Source: Micromonospora_J zhanjiangensis (GTDB lineage: Bacteria > Actinomycetota > Actinomycetes > Mycobacteriales > Micromonosporaceae). Taken from it: a DNA stretch of 64,000 nt. Positions 33,814 to 42,419 of this stretch are shown in pieces; position 1 is the stretch's first letter, and every line of letters starts with the position of its first letter. Both the position numbers and the translations under genes were made by a program. The DNA lies in NCBI RefSeq assembly GCF_042650605.1, contig NZ_JBHSBN010000026.1, forward strand, positions 20,224 to 84,223, in the 5' to 3' direction. Under the pieces are notes generated by a model, which ran no database searches, was not told the DNA's origin, and was given only the letters and a program-made list of their open reading frames with translations.

Positions 33814-35028
33814 TCATCGACCTGCACCGACGTCGACCGGCACCGGTTCGGCCCGTCGCGCGGCCAGCCGCCGTATCCGGGTCTTGAACCACGCGGTGTC
33901 CGGCACCCGGGCCAGTAGCGGCCCGGTCACTACGGTGATCAGCACGTACGCCGTCGCCAGCGGAGCCAACCGTGGCTCGATGCCGGGCGTGGCCACCGCC
34001 AGGCCGGCGATGACGATGGAGAACTCGCCGCGTGGCATGAGCCCCAGCCCGGCCCGCAGCCGGCCGGGTAGCGCGATGCCCACCCGCCGGGCGGCGAGGT
34101 AACCGGTAACCACCTTGGTCGCCATCGTCACCACGGCCAGGCCGAGGGCCGGCAGCAGCACCGGGGGCATGTCGGCCGGGTTGGTGGCCAGCCCGAAGAA
34201 GACGAAGAAGACGGCGGCGAACAGGTCCCGCAACGGGGACAGCAGCTCGGTCGCGTTGTGCGCCACGGGGCCGGACAGCGCGATGCCGACCAGGAAGGCG
34301 CCCACCGCGGCCGACACCTGCAGGCCTGCGGCGACGCCGGCCACCAGCAGGGTCAGGCCGAGCACGCCGAGCAGCAGCGCCTCGGGGTCCTTGGCGGAGA
34401 ACATCGCCGAGATGACGTGGCCGTAGCGGATCGCCACCACCAGCACCACCACCACCGTGCAGACCGCCACGGCCAGCGCGATGCCACCGCCGATCAGGCC
34501 GGTGCCGGCCAGCACCGCGGTCACCAGCGGCAGGTAGAACGCCATCGCCAGGTCCTCGATGACCAGGACGGACAGGATCACCGGGGTCTCCCGGTTACCG
34601 AGCCGGCCCAGGTCGGCCAGCACCTTGGCGATCACACCGGACGACGACACCCAGGTGATGCCGCCGAGCGCCACCGCGGCGACCCAGTTCCAGCCCATCA
34701 GCAGCGCGAAGGCCGCACCGGGCAGCGCGTTGAGCAGCCCATCGATCAGGCCGGCCGGCGCGGCGGATCGGAGGTTGCCCACCAGTTCGGTGGCCGAGTA
34801 CTCCAGGCCGAGCATGACCAGCAACAGGATGACGCCGATCTCGGCGCCGACGGCGAAGAACTCCTCGCTGGCGTTCAGCGGTAGCAGCCCGCCGTGGCCG
34901 AACGCCAGCCCGGCGAGCAGGTAGAGCGGGATGGGGGACAGACCGATCCGCCGGCTCAGCCGGCCGAGCATGCCGAGGCCCAGCAGCAGCGCGCCGACCT
35001 CGATCAGCAGGATGGTGGTTTCGTGCAT
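33814..35028 (-). CDS. CPA2-family K+/H+ (cation:proton) antiporter, KhtU-like
   Basis: 404-aa membrane protein with about 12 hydrophobic segments, starting at ATG 35028 (MHETTILLIEVGALLLGLGML). The Na+/H+-exchanger core is visible: LPLYLLAGLAFGHGG-like helix near residue 33, GVILLLVMLGLEYS near 64, GGITWVSSSGVIAKVLADLG near 122, VLVIEDLAMAFYLPLV near 152 (the transport-site acidic residue) and GLMPRGEFSIVIAGLA near 335. It exports K+ (or Na+) for protons. The KhtT-like regulator gene is immediately upstream, making a two-gene unit. Confidence 0.9.
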   Translation of the reverse strand: MHETTILLIEVGALLLGLGMLGRLSRRIGLSPIPLYLLAGLAFGHGGLLPLNASEEFFAVGAEIGVILLLVMLGLEYSATELVGNLRSAAPAGLIDGLLNALPGAAFALLMGWNWVAAVALGGITWVSSSGVIAKVLADLGRLGNRETPVILSVLVIEDLAMAFYLPLVTAVLAGTGLIGGGIALAVAVCTVVVVLVVAIRYGHVISAMFSAKDPEALLLGVLGLTLLVAGVAAGLQVSAAVGAFLVGIALSGPVAHNATELLSPLRDLFAAVFFVFFGLATNPADMPPVLLPALGLAVVTMATKVVTGYLAARRVGIALPGRLRAGLGLMPRGEFSIVIAGLAVATPGIEPRLAPLATAYVLITVVTGPLLARVPDTAWFKTRIRRLAARRAEPVPVDVGAGR

Positions 35029-35033
35029 GCGCC

Positions 35034-35543
35034 TCAGCCGTCCGGGTCGTCGTCGGCGAGGATCTTGCTGACGCCGTCGAGCCCCTGTCGGGTACCGACG
35101 ACGACCACCACGTCGCCGGCCGCGAACCGGAAGGTGGGATCCGGCGAGGCGATGACCTCCCGCTCCCGCAGCACCGCCACGATGGAGGCGCTGGTGCGGG
35201 TGCGGGCCTTCGTGTCGCCGAGCCGGCGTCCGACGTACGGGGAACCGGCGGGGATCGAGATCTGCTCGGTGAGCAGCCCGGCGGCCTGCTGGCGCAGCCC
35301 GGAGAGCTGGCCGAGCATGAGCGAGGCGCCCAGGATGTCGGCGAGCGCCTCGGCCTCGTCGTCGGTCAGCGGGATGTCCGCCACGCAACTGTCCGGATCG
35401 CTCCGGTCGTAGAGGACCAGGTTCCGACGTCCGTTGCGGTGAGTCACCACGCCGACGCGCAGGCCTGACCCGGTCACGACGTCGTGCCGGACCCCGATCC
35501 CGGGGAGTGCTGTCTGTTCCACCCGTACTCGCACGTCGATCAC
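35034..35543 (-). CDS. Antiporter regulatory subunit, KhtT-like with TrkA-C domain
   Basis: 169-aa cytosolic subunit. N-terminal KhtT-type domain (VRVEQTALPGIGVRHDVVTG, RRNLVLYDRSDPD, about residues 5-50). The C-terminal TrkA_C (RCK_C) domain (about 90-165) includes SPYVGRRLGDTKARTRTSASIVAVLRE and FRFAAGDVVVVVGTRQGLDGVSKIL. In Bacillus the TrkA_C domain of KhtT binds c-di-AMP and gates the KhtU antiporter; the same role is inferred here. Start GTG 35543. The stop lies 5 bp before the antiporter ATG, so the pair is co-translated. Confidence 0.88.
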   Translation of the reverse strand: MIDVRVRVEQTALPGIGVRHDVVTGSGLRVGVVTHRNGRRNLVLYDRSDPDSCVADIPLTDDEAEALADILGASLMLGQLSGLRQQAAGLLTEQISIPAGSPYVGRRLGDTKARTRTSASIVAVLREREVIASPDPTFRFAAGDVVVVVGTRQGLDGVSKILADDDPDG

Positions 35544-35587
35544 CGTACCCGGCGCGACGAGCGTTCCTCACGTCGTCCCCGCACGAG

Positions 35588-35800
35588 TCACGGCAGCAGG
35601 AGAATGGCGGCCGTGCCCAGGAGGTCCACGACGCCGCACCACTGTGCGTAACCCCGGGGCACCACCCGACGGGCCCGATGGTGGGCGGCGTCCCAGACCG
35701 CGTGCCCGAACCAACCCGCCGCCACCAGGTCGCGTACCGGTTCAGGCCGGGGAGTGGGGTGCGGGCCGGCCGGGGCGAGGGTGGGCATGGGTCGGCGCAT
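35588..35800 (-). pseudogene. Short membrane-protein fragment, possibly truncated
   Basis: A 70-codon frame from ATG 35800 encodes MRRPMPTLAP...RDLVAAGWFGHAVWDAAHHRARRVVPR-type sequence ending VVDLLGTAAILLLP. The WDAAHHRARRVVPR segment and following hydrophobic stretch look like the last two helices of a small actinobacterial membrane protein that is usually longer at the N-terminus. Here the upstream part is replaced by Pro-rich sequence and abuts the divergent AraC gene. It may be a decayed remnant, or a short functional gene co-transcribed with the antiporter pair. Confidence 0.45.
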
Positions 35801-35879
35801 CGGGGCTCCATCCTGGTTGCGGTGGTCGCTGTCACCACGGCACTCTCGTGGTCGGGCGGGTCGAGCGGGGGGGTGGCCG

Positions 35880-36842
35880 ATGGGCAGAAGGCTGGTGCTC
35901 GTCGTCGGGTACGACGACGCGGAACTGCTGGACATCGCCTGCGTGACCACGGCACTGGCGATGGCCAACGAACTCGGCGCGCTCGCGGACCGTTACCGGG
36001 TGCGGGTGGCCGCTCCCGGCGGTGGCCCGGTCACCTGCGCCTCGGGTCTCACGCTGCTCGGTCAGGTCGCGCTGGAGCGGGCGGCCGGCCCGCTCGACAC
36101 GTTGATCGTCTCCGGCGGGTTGGGACACCTGCGGGCCGCCGCCGACCTACGCCTGGTCGGCCACGTCCGGCGGTTGGCCCGGGAGAGCCGCCGGGTGGCG
36201 TCGCTGTGCACCGGCGCGAGCGTGCTGGCCGCCGCCGGCCTGCTGGACGGGCGGCGGGCGACCACCCACTGGCGGTACGCGGCCGGGCTGGCCGCCAGTT
36301 ATCCGCAGGTCACGGTGGACGCCGATCCGATCTACATCCGGGACGGCGACGTCGCCACCGCGGCCGGGGTGACCAGCGCGCTGGACCTGACCCTGGCCTT
36401 CGTCGCCGAGGACCACGGTTTCGAGCTTTCCCAGGAGGTGGCCCGGCACATGGTGACCTACCTGCACCGGCCGGGGAACCAGGCGCAGATGAGCATCCAC
36501 ACCGCCGCTCCGGTGCCCCGGAACGACCTGGTCCGGCGGGTGGTCGAGCGGGTGATTGGCGACCCGGGTGGCGACCTGAGCCCGGCGGCGCTGGCGGCCG
36601 GGGTCGGTGTCAGCGAGCGGCACCTGCACCGGTTGTTCCTGACCCATCTCGGCCATCCGCCGGCCCGGTACGTCCGGCGGGCCCGTGCCGAGGCCGCGGC
36701 GAAACTGCTGGTCGGCACGTCACTGCCGGTCGCCAGGATCGCCCTGCGGTGCGGCCTCGGTACGGCTGAGACGCTGCGCCGGGTGTTCGTCGAGCGGTAC
36801 GGGATCTCACCGGCCCGGTACCGGGCCATGCAGACCGGCTGA
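35880..36842 (+). CDS. GlxA-family AraC-type transcriptional regulator
   Basis: 320-aa regulator. The N-terminal DJ-1/PfpI-like domain (about residues 5-175) has DTLIVSGGLGHLRAA and the nucleophile-elbow region RVASLCTGASVLAAAGLLDGRRATTHW. The C-terminal AraC HTH pair (about 220-318) has LSPAALAAGVGVSERHLHRLF, HPPARYVRRARAEAAAKLL and RCGLGTAETLRRVFVERYG. Such regulators (FtrA/ArgR-like) sense small metabolites through the DJ-1 domain. ATG 35880 is taken. No adjacent target operon is evident; it ends 97 bp before the HspR box at 36939. Confidence 0.9.
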   Translation: MGRRLVLVVGYDDAELLDIACVTTALAMANELGALADRYRVRVAAPGGGPVTCASGLTLLGQVALERAAGPLDTLIVSGGLGHLRAAADLRLVGHVRRLARESRRVASLCTGASVLAAAGLLDGRRATTHWRYAAGLAASYPQVTVDADPIYIRDGDVATAAGVTSALDLTLAFVAEDHGFELSQEVARHMVTYLHRPGNQAQMSIHTAAPVPRNDLVRRVVERVIGDPGGDLSPAALAAGVGVSERHLHRLFLTHLGHPPARYVRRARAEAAAKLLVGTSLPVARIALRCGLGTAETLRRVFVERYGISPARYRAMQTG

Positions 36843-36938
36843 TCCGAGGAGTGTCATCAGTCACTCTGGCAGGCTGAAAAGGGATGAATCGCTCGAATGC
36901 TCGCCAGCGCCGAACTGGTGGAGCGTGGTCGAGAAAGA

Positions 36939-36959
36939 CTTGAGTGGAGTAGACTCAAC
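36939..36959. promoter_or_regulatory. HAIR box (HspR operator) stranded upstream of a tnpB remnant and clpB
   Basis: CTTGAGT-N7-ACTCAAC, matching 13 of the 14 defined bases of the HspR consensus. A -10-like TAGACT (36950-36955) lies inside it. clpB starts at 37574, about 615 bp away, with a decayed tnpB between. clpB is a classic HspR target in actinobacteria, so this is most likely the original clpB operator. Confidence 0.85.
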
Positions 36960-36964
36960 TCTGA

Positions 36965-37558
36965 TGCTGGTCGGCAGGAGTGTCAGGGGCGTGAGTGTGC
37001 TGGTGGGAGTGTCGTACCCCTTGCCGATGGTGGTGGGTGTGAGGGTGGTGCAGGCGTATCCGTTCGCGCTTGACCTGTCCCCGGTTCAGGAGCGTGCCGT
37101 GTTCACGCATGCCGGGGCGGCCCGGTTGGCGTTACAACTGGGGCCCGGCACATCGCCGACGCCGGGTTCGCCGAGATCCGCCGCCAGGTGGGGTACAAGA
37201 CCGGGTGGAACGGTGGCCGGCTGCTGGTGGCCGACCGCTGGTATCCGTCCTCGAAGACCTGCTCGGGTTGTGGCGCGGTGAAAACCAAACTCGCTCTGCA
37301 CGAGCGGGAATACCAGTGCAAGGTGTGCGGCCCGGTCCTGGACCGGGACCTCAACGCCGCACGTAACCTGGCCGCTCTCGCGGCGGCAGCGTCAACCGCC
37401 GGGAGTGGTCCGGTGGCAGCACGTGGAGCCGACCAGAAGACCCGCCTACGCGGGCTGGTGGCTGTGAAGCGTGAACCCGGCACGGCAACCGCCGACAAGA
37501 CCGGGACCGTCCCACGCAAGGCGGGACTACCAACCGTGCGCTCACCACAGCGCACTGA
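36965..37558 (+). mobile_element. Decayed TnpB-type element inserted between HspR box and clpB
   Basis: Approximate bounds are set by a CTGA present at both edges (36961-36964 and 37555-37558). Joining the outer flanks gives ACTCAACTCTGA followed by GAGGTAACGGAGCAAATG, a compact clpB leader, which supports insertion at this spot. The interior holds both ends of a tnpB with its centre missing. A GTGCGCT/AGCGCAC hairpin (37536-37555) near the right edge may be part of the element's right end. No transposase tnpA is seen. Confidence 0.6.
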
Positions 37559-37565
37559 GAGGTAA
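37039..37565 (+). pseudogene. Internally deleted tnpB (RNA-guided endonuclease) remnant
   Basis: The first part (GTG 37039: VRVVQAYPFALDLSPVQERA, then VFTHAGAARLAL) is the start of an OrfB/TnpB protein. Near 37140 the homology shifts frame and jumps to the C-terminal part (RHIADAGFAEIRRQVGYKTG, LVADRWYPSSKTCSGCG, CKVCGPVLDRDLNAARNL). The central RuvC and wedge regions, well over 200 residues, are gone. The zinc ribbon (CSGC...CKVC) and the third RuvC Asp (DRDLN) remain. Not a functional nuclease. Its stop is 8 bp before clpB, so it is read on the clpB transcript if that comes from the HspR-box promoter. Confidence 0.8.
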
Positions 37566-37573
37566 CGGAGCAA

Positions 37574-40168
37574 ATGAACACCGAACGTCTCACCACCAAG
37601 AGCCGGGAAGTCATCACCGGCGCCGTCGCCATCGCCAACCAGCGCGGCCACGCGATCGTCGAGCCGTGGCACCTGCTGCTGTCCCTCCTGGACACCGGCG
37701 GCTCGACCGCCGGGGCCCTGCTGCGCGCCGCCGGGGCCAGTCCCGCCGAGATCCGGCGGGCGGCCGCCCGCGCGGTGGAGAACCTGCCGGCGGCCCGCGG
37801 CTCCAGCGTGGCCGAGCCGAGCCTGTCCCGGGAGTTCGTCAACGCCATCGGCGCGGCCGAGCAGATCGCCCGCCCGCTCGGCGACGAGTACACCTCCACC
37901 GAGCACCTGCTGGCCGGGCTGGCCCGGGTCGGCGGGCCGGTGGCCAAGGCTCTCACCGACGCCGGGGCCACCGAGGACGCCCTGGTCGCCGCCTTCCCGA
38001 CGGTCCGCGGCGGCGACCGGCGGGTCACCACCCCCGACCCCGAGCAGACCTACCAGGCGCTGGAGAAGTACGGCGTCGACCTGACCACCAGCGCCCGGGA
38101 CGGCAAGATCGACCCGGTGATCGGGCGGGACTCGGAGATCCGCCGGGTGATCCAGGTGCTGTCCCGGCGTACCAAGAACAACCCGGTGCTGATCGGCGAG
38201 CCCGGCGTGGGCAAGACCGCCATCGTCGAGGGGCTGGCCCAACGCATCGTGGCCGGCGACGTGCCGGAGTCGCTGCGCGACAAGCGGTTGGTCTCGCTGG
38301 ACCTGGGCGCGATGGTGGCCGGCGCGCAGTACCGCGGCCAGTTCGAGGAACGGCTCAAGTCGGTGCTGGAGGAGATCAAGAACTCCAACGGCCAGGTGAT
38401 CACCTTTCTCGACGAACTGCACACCGTGGTCGGTGCCGGCAAGGGCGAGGGCTCGATGGACGCCGGCAACATGCTCAAGCCCATGCTCGCCCGGGGCGAG
38501 TTGCGGATGGTCGGCGCGACCACCCTGGACGAGTACCGCGAGCACATCGAGAAGGACCCGGCCCTGGAGCGCCGGTTCCAGCCGGTGCTGGTCGGCGAGC
38601 CGACCATCGAGGACACCATCGGCATCCTGCGCGGGCTCAAGGAGCGGTACGAGGTGCACCACGGCGTACGGATCACCGACGCCGCCCTGGTCGCCGCCGC
38701 CAGCCTCTCCGACCGCTACATCACCGACCGGTTCCTGCCGGACAAGGCGATCGACCTGGTCGACGAGTCGGCCTCCCGGCTCCGGATGGAGATCGACTCC
38801 CGGCCGGTCGAGGTCGACGAGATCGAGCGGGCCGTCCGCCGGCTGGAGATCGAGGAGATGGCGCTGGCCAAGGAGCCGGACGCGGCCTCGGCCGAGCGGC
38901 TGGCCCGGCTGCGCAAGGAACTGGCCGACAAGCGTGAGCAGCTCACCGCCCTCAGCGAGCGGTGGAAGCTGGAGAAGGACCACATCACCAAGCTCTCCAC
39001 CGCCAAGGAGGAGCTGGAACGACTGAACGGCGAGGCCGAGCGGGCCGAGCGGGACGGCGAGCTGGAACGCGCGGCCGAGCTGCGGTACGGCCGGATCCCC
39101 ACCCTGAAGGCCGAACTCGCCCGGGCCGAGACCGAGTTGGCCGGTCTGCAGGCCGACGGCGCGATGCTCAAGGAGGAGGTCGGCGCCGACGACATCGCCG
39201 CCGTGGTCGCCTCCTGGACCGGCATCCCGGCCGGCCGGCTGCTGGAGGGCGAGACCGCCAAGCTGCTGCGGATGGAGTCCTCGCTCGGCGAACGGGTGGT
39301 CGGCCAGGCGGAGGCGGTGGCCGCCGTCTCCGACGCGGTCCGGCGGGCCCGGGCCGGGGTGGCCGACCCGGACCGGCCGACCGGCGGCTTCCTGTTCCTC
39401 GGCCCCACCGGCGTCGGCAAGACCGAACTGGCCAAGGCGCTCGCCGAGTTCCTCTTCGACGACGAGCGGGCCATGGTCCGGATCGACATGAGTGAGTACG
39501 GCGAGAAGCACTCCGTGGCCCGGCTGGTCGGCGCCCCGCCCGGCTACGTCGGGTACGAGGAGGGCGGTCAGCTCACCGAGGCGGTGCGCCGGCGGCCGTA
39601 CTCGGTGGTGCTGCTGGACGAGGTGGAGAAGGCGCACCCCGACGTGTTCGACGTGTTGCTCCAGGTGCTCGACGACGGTCGGCTCACCGACGGGCAGGGT
39701 CGTACCGTCGACTTCCGCAACGCGATCCTGATCCTCACCTCCAACCTGGGCTCGTCCGTGATCACCGACCTGACCCTCGGCGAGGAGCAGCGCAAGGAGG
39801 CGGTGCTCGCGGTGGTCCGGTCCAGCTTCAAGCCGGAGTTCCTCAACCGGCTGGACGACATCGTGGTCTTCGCGTCGCTCGCCGGTGATCAGCTCCGCTC
39901 CATCGTGGACATCCAGCTCGCCCGGCTGAGCCGGCGGCTGTCCGACCGGCGGCTCACCCTGGAGGTGACCGAGCCGGCCCGCGGTTGGCTGGCCGAGCAC
40001 GGCTACGACCCGATCTACGGTGCCCGGCCGCTGCGCCGGCTGGTGCAGTCGGCGATCGGCGACCAGCTGGCCAAGGCGTTGCTGGCCGGCGAGGTCCGGG
40101 ACGGCGACACCGTCCGGGTCGACCTGGCCGACGACAAGGAGTCGCTGCGGGTCGGCGCGACGCGGTAA
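37574..40168 (+). CDS. clpB: ATP-dependent disaggregase ClpB
   Basis: 864-aa Hsp100 chaperone. N-terminal Clp repeats (RLTTKSREVITGAVAIANQR, STEHLLAGLARVG). First AAA+ module: GEPGVGKTAIVEGLA near residue 209 and FLDELHTVVGAGKGEG near 277. Long coiled-coil middle domain about 405-520. Second AAA+: FLGPTGVGKTELAKALAEFL near 608, EYGEKHSVARLVGAPPGYVGY near 640 and VLLDEVEKAHPDVFDVLL near 677. It dissolves aggregates with DnaK-DnaJ-GrpE. The ribosome site is GGAG only 3 bases from the ATG. Normal control by HspR is inferred from the box at 36939. Confidence 0.97.
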   Translation: MNTERLTTKSREVITGAVAIANQRGHAIVEPWHLLLSLLDTGGSTAGALLRAAGASPAEIRRAAARAVENLPAARGSSVAEPSLSREFVNAIGAAEQIARPLGDEYTSTEHLLAGLARVGGPVAKALTDAGATEDALVAAFPTVRGGDRRVTTPDPEQTYQALEKYGVDLTTSARDGKIDPVIGRDSEIRRVIQVLSRRTKNNPVLIGEPGVGKTAIVEGLAQRIVAGDVPESLRDKRLVSLDLGAMVAGAQYRGQFEERLKSVLEEIKNSNGQVITFLDELHTVVGAGKGEGSMDAGNMLKPMLARGELRMVGATTLDEYREHIEKDPALERRFQPVLVGEPTIEDTIGILRGLKERYEVHHGVRITDAALVAAASLSDRYITDRFLPDKAIDLVDESASRLRMEIDSRPVEVDEIERAVRRLEIEEMALAKEPDAASAERLARLRKELADKREQLTALSERWKLEKDHITKLSTAKEELERLNGEAERAERDGELERAAELRYGRIPTLKAELARAETELAGLQADGAMLKEEVGADDIAAVVASWTGIPAGRLLEGETAKLLRMESSLGERVVGQAEAVAAVSDAVRRARAGVADPDRPTGGFLFLGPTGVGKTELAKALAEFLFDDERAMVRIDMSEYGEKHSVARLVGAPPGYVGYEEGGQLTEAVRRRPYSVVLLDEVEKAHPDVFDVLLQVLDDGRLTDGQGRTVDFRNAILILTSNLGSSVITDLTLGEEQRKEAVLAVVRSSFKPEFLNRLDDIVVFASLAGDQLRSIVDIQLARLSRRLSDRRLTLEVTEPARGWLAEHGYDPIYGARPLRRLVQSAIGDQLAKALLAGEVRDGDTVRVDLADDKESLRVGATR

Positions 40169-40286
40169 CGGCCCGGGATCGCCGTTGTGACCACCGGGGT
40201 GACGTGCGAGGGGTCGGTACCGTTCGCGCCGCCGGCCGACAGCCGAGCAGGGATAACCGGGACGGCGAGGGGGAACTATCCGCGGC

Positions 40287-40667
40287 ATGGCGAAGAACCG
40301 GCGGAACGACGAACTGGAAGTGGCCGTACGCGAACTGGCCAAGGCCGACACGCTGGCCTTCGGTGGGGTCGGCATCGCCGGCACGACGTTGCCGGTCACC
40401 GAGGCGTACCAGACCGTCGAACGGTTGTGGCCGGACCGGACCGACGAGGTCCGGGACCGGCTGACCTGGCTTCTCGACAAGGGCACCCCGGCCGGCCGGG
40501 CGTACGCCGCCACCCTGCTCAGCCGGGTCGACCCGGAGGCCGGCCGGGCCGCCTGGTCCCAGCTGCGCGGCGAGCGCGGCGAGTTCACCACCTTCCAGGG
40601 GTGCGTGATGGGCCGGGCCGAACTCGGCGAGTACGCCGGCGGACAACTGGCGCCGGACCCGGCCTGA
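40287..40667 (+). CDS. Hypothetical 126-aa protein
   Basis: 126-aa soluble protein beginning MAKNRRNDELEVAVRELAKA. Mainly helical with short repeats of the form LDKGTPAGRAYAATLLSRVD and EAGRAAWSQLRGE, which suggests a HEAT-like or TPR-like helical hairpin arrangement. No catalytic motif is seen. It follows clpB by 118 bp in the same direction with no clear terminator. I do not recognise the family. The codon bias is normal for this chromosome. Confidence 0.7.
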   Translation: MAKNRRNDELEVAVRELAKADTLAFGGVGIAGTTLPVTEAYQTVERLWPDRTDEVRDRLTWLLDKGTPAGRAYAATLLSRVDPEAGRAAWSQLRGERGEFTTFQGCVMGRAELGEYAGGQLAPDPA

Positions 40668-40771
40668 CCACCTACGGTGGTTGACCCGCCACTCAGTTGT
40701 GGAGACGTTTCCGCAGGTGCCTCGGCTTGCTACCGTTCCCGACCGACGTGATGTTGGGAGAGGCGGTGGCG

Positions 40772-41437
40772 ATGGACGGCACGATGGCGTACCTGGTGAC
40801 GGTGGCCGGATGCCTGATCGCGGTGGCCGGGATCGTGGTGGCGGTGTTGGCGATCCGCAAGGCGAAGCGGGACGTCGAACGGACCACCCGGGCCAGGGCC
40901 GGAGCCGGGAACGGCGATCCGTTCCGGACGGCGGACGACGACGCGGACGCGCTGCGCGGCGACCCGCGCCGCATCACCCCCGGCGACATCGTGGAGATCC
41001 GCACCGTCTCGTACCCGGTACGCGGCAGCGTCCGGTTCAGCGAGGGTGACTGGACCCGGGCCGAGCACCTGCTCGACGACCCCGAGGGCGGCAAGCGGTG
41101 GCTCTCCGTCGAGGAGGACCCGGAACTCGAACTGGTGGTCTGGGCCGAGGTGCCCGGCGCGACGCTGACCCCGGGACCGGCGAGCCTGGACTTCGACGGC
41201 CGGCGGTATACCAGTGACGAGTCCGGCCGGGCCCGGTTCACCGCGGTCGGCACCACCGGCCTGAACCCCACCGGCACCATGCGCTACCACGACTACCGGG
41301 CCGTCGGCGAGGACGGCGTCCGGCTCTCCTTCGAGGCGTACGGGGACAGCGACCGGTGGGAGCTGGGCCGGGGCGAGCGGTTGTCCCGCGCCGAGGTGCG
41401 CATCTACCCGCACACCGAGCCGACCCCGGCGAGCTGA
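40772..41437 (+). CDS. DUF4178 domain membrane-anchored protein
   Basis: 221-aa protein. ATG 40772 is chosen for GGAGAGG about 9 bp upstream; ATG 40751 is in frame but lacks a site. One N-terminal transmembrane helix (YLVTVAGCLIAVAGIVVAVLAI, about residues 7-28), a charged linker, then a DUF4178 beta-rich domain (about 65-215) with ITPGDIVEIRTVSYPVRGSVRF, HLLDDPEGGKRWLSVEEDPELE and YHDYRAVGEDGVRLSFE. The family often sits near speE/DUF350 membrane genes, not seen here. Function unknown. A 35-codon ORF follows 4 bp later. Confidence 0.8.
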   Translation: MDGTMAYLVTVAGCLIAVAGIVVAVLAIRKAKRDVERTTRARAGAGNGDPFRTADDDADALRGDPRRITPGDIVEIRTVSYPVRGSVRFSEGDWTRAEHLLDDPEGGKRWLSVEEDPELELVVWAEVPGATLTPGPASLDFDGRRYTSDESGRARFTAVGTTGLNPTGTMRYHDYRAVGEDGVRLSFEAYGDSDRWELGRGERLSRAEVRIYPHTEPTPAS

Positions 41438-41441
41438 CGGC

Positions 41442-41549
41442 ATGCTGGTCAACTTCCCGGCCGACCGGCGGCGGCTCGACGTGCCCGCGTCCACCCTGCT
41501 GCAACCCCGGGTGCTGGAGTATGCCCGGTCGGAGTGGCGTGGCTACTGA
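41442..41549 (+). CDS. 35-codon ORF following the DUF4178 gene
   Basis: ATG 41442 begins 4 bp after the DUF4178 stop and encodes MLVNFPADRRRLDVPASTLL plus QPRVLEYARSEWRGY. Spacing suggests translational coupling. The product is hydrophilic and resembles no family I know. It could be a genuine small protein, or the stub of a longer gene whose rest was lost. Confidence 0.4.
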   Translation: MLVNFPADRRRLDVPASTLLQPRVLEYARSEWRGY

Positions 41550-41663
41550 CGCGTCCCGGGGCACCGGGCACTACCCGCTCAGGCGCGTCGAATGCGGTTT
41601 GTCCGGGTCGACTGGCAGGGTATCGGTACCTTGCCATTTTCATGGTCTAGTGAGGGAGGGCCC

Positions 41664-42410
41664 GTGACGGATCCCAGCAGGCCGGCCGCATCCGCGACCG
41701 GGGCACGTCCGAGCAGTGTCACGATTTCGAGTTATCTCCTCTACGCGGTCGCCGCGCTCCAGGTGATCAGTGTGATCCTGGAGCTGTCCTTCATCGGGAA
41801 GACCCAGCAGGTCCTCAAGGACGCCTACGCCGGCACCTCGGGCGAGGGCGCCGAGGGTTTCGCCACGGCGGCCGGCATCGGCGGGGCCGTCGTGCAGTTG
41901 CTGGTCGCCGCCGGCCTGGTGGTGCTGGCGACGCTGAACAACCGGGGTAAGAACGTCTCCCGGATCATCACCTGGGTGGTCGGCGGCCTCGCGGTCTGCT
42001 GCTTCGGCGCCAGCTTCGGCAGCCGTGGCCTGGCCCGGTCGATGAACACCGGCAGCGGCAACAACGTGCCGAGCGCCGACGAGATCCAGCGCCGGCTCGA
42101 CGACGTGCTGCCCTCCTGGTACGGGACGGTCAGCACGCTGCTGGCGGTGCTGATCCTGATCGCGTTGCTGGTGGCGTTGATCCTGCTGGCCCTGCCGGCG
42201 TCCAACGCGTTCTTCCGCAAGCCGGCGCCGAACGCGGGCTGGGAGCCGCCGGTGCCGGGCGCCAGCTACCCGGGCCACCCGCAGTCGACCGACCCGGGCT
42301 ACCCGCAGACGCCGGGCTACCCGCAGGCTCCCGGTCACCCGCAGGCCCCGGGGCACCCGCAGGATCCCGGCGCGAACCCGCCGGGCCCGCAGTCCGGTCC
42401 GCAGGCGTAG
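41664..42410 (+). CDS. Four-helix membrane protein with Pro/Gly/His-rich tail
   Basis: 248-aa protein starting GTG 41664 with GGGAGGG 4-10 bp upstream. Four hydrophobic segments: about residues 20-42 (SYLLYAVAALQVISVILELSF), 68-90, 98-118 (IITWVVGGLAVCCFGASFG) and 155-178 (TVSTLLAVLILIALLVALILLAL). A tail of P-G-Y-P-Q/G-H-P-Q repeats (about 195-248) is cytoplasmic and probably disordered. No transport signature is seen. Function unknown. Two palindromes follow before the next gene. Confidence 0.75.
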   Translation: MTDPSRPAASATGARPSSVTISSYLLYAVAALQVISVILELSFIGKTQQVLKDAYAGTSGEGAEGFATAAGIGGAVVQLLVAAGLVVLATLNNRGKNVSRIITWVVGGLAVCCFGASFGSRGLARSMNTGSGNNVPSADEIQRRLDDVLPSWYGTVSTLLAVLILIALLVALILLALPASNAFFRKPAPNAGWEPPVPGASYPGHPQSTDPGYPQTPGYPQAPGHPQAPGHPQDPGANPPGPQSGPQA

Positions 42411-42419
42411 CCGGACCAC

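Noticed and set aside
37103..40591. Long open frame antisense to clpB
   Set aside because: Same artefact; clpB is certain.
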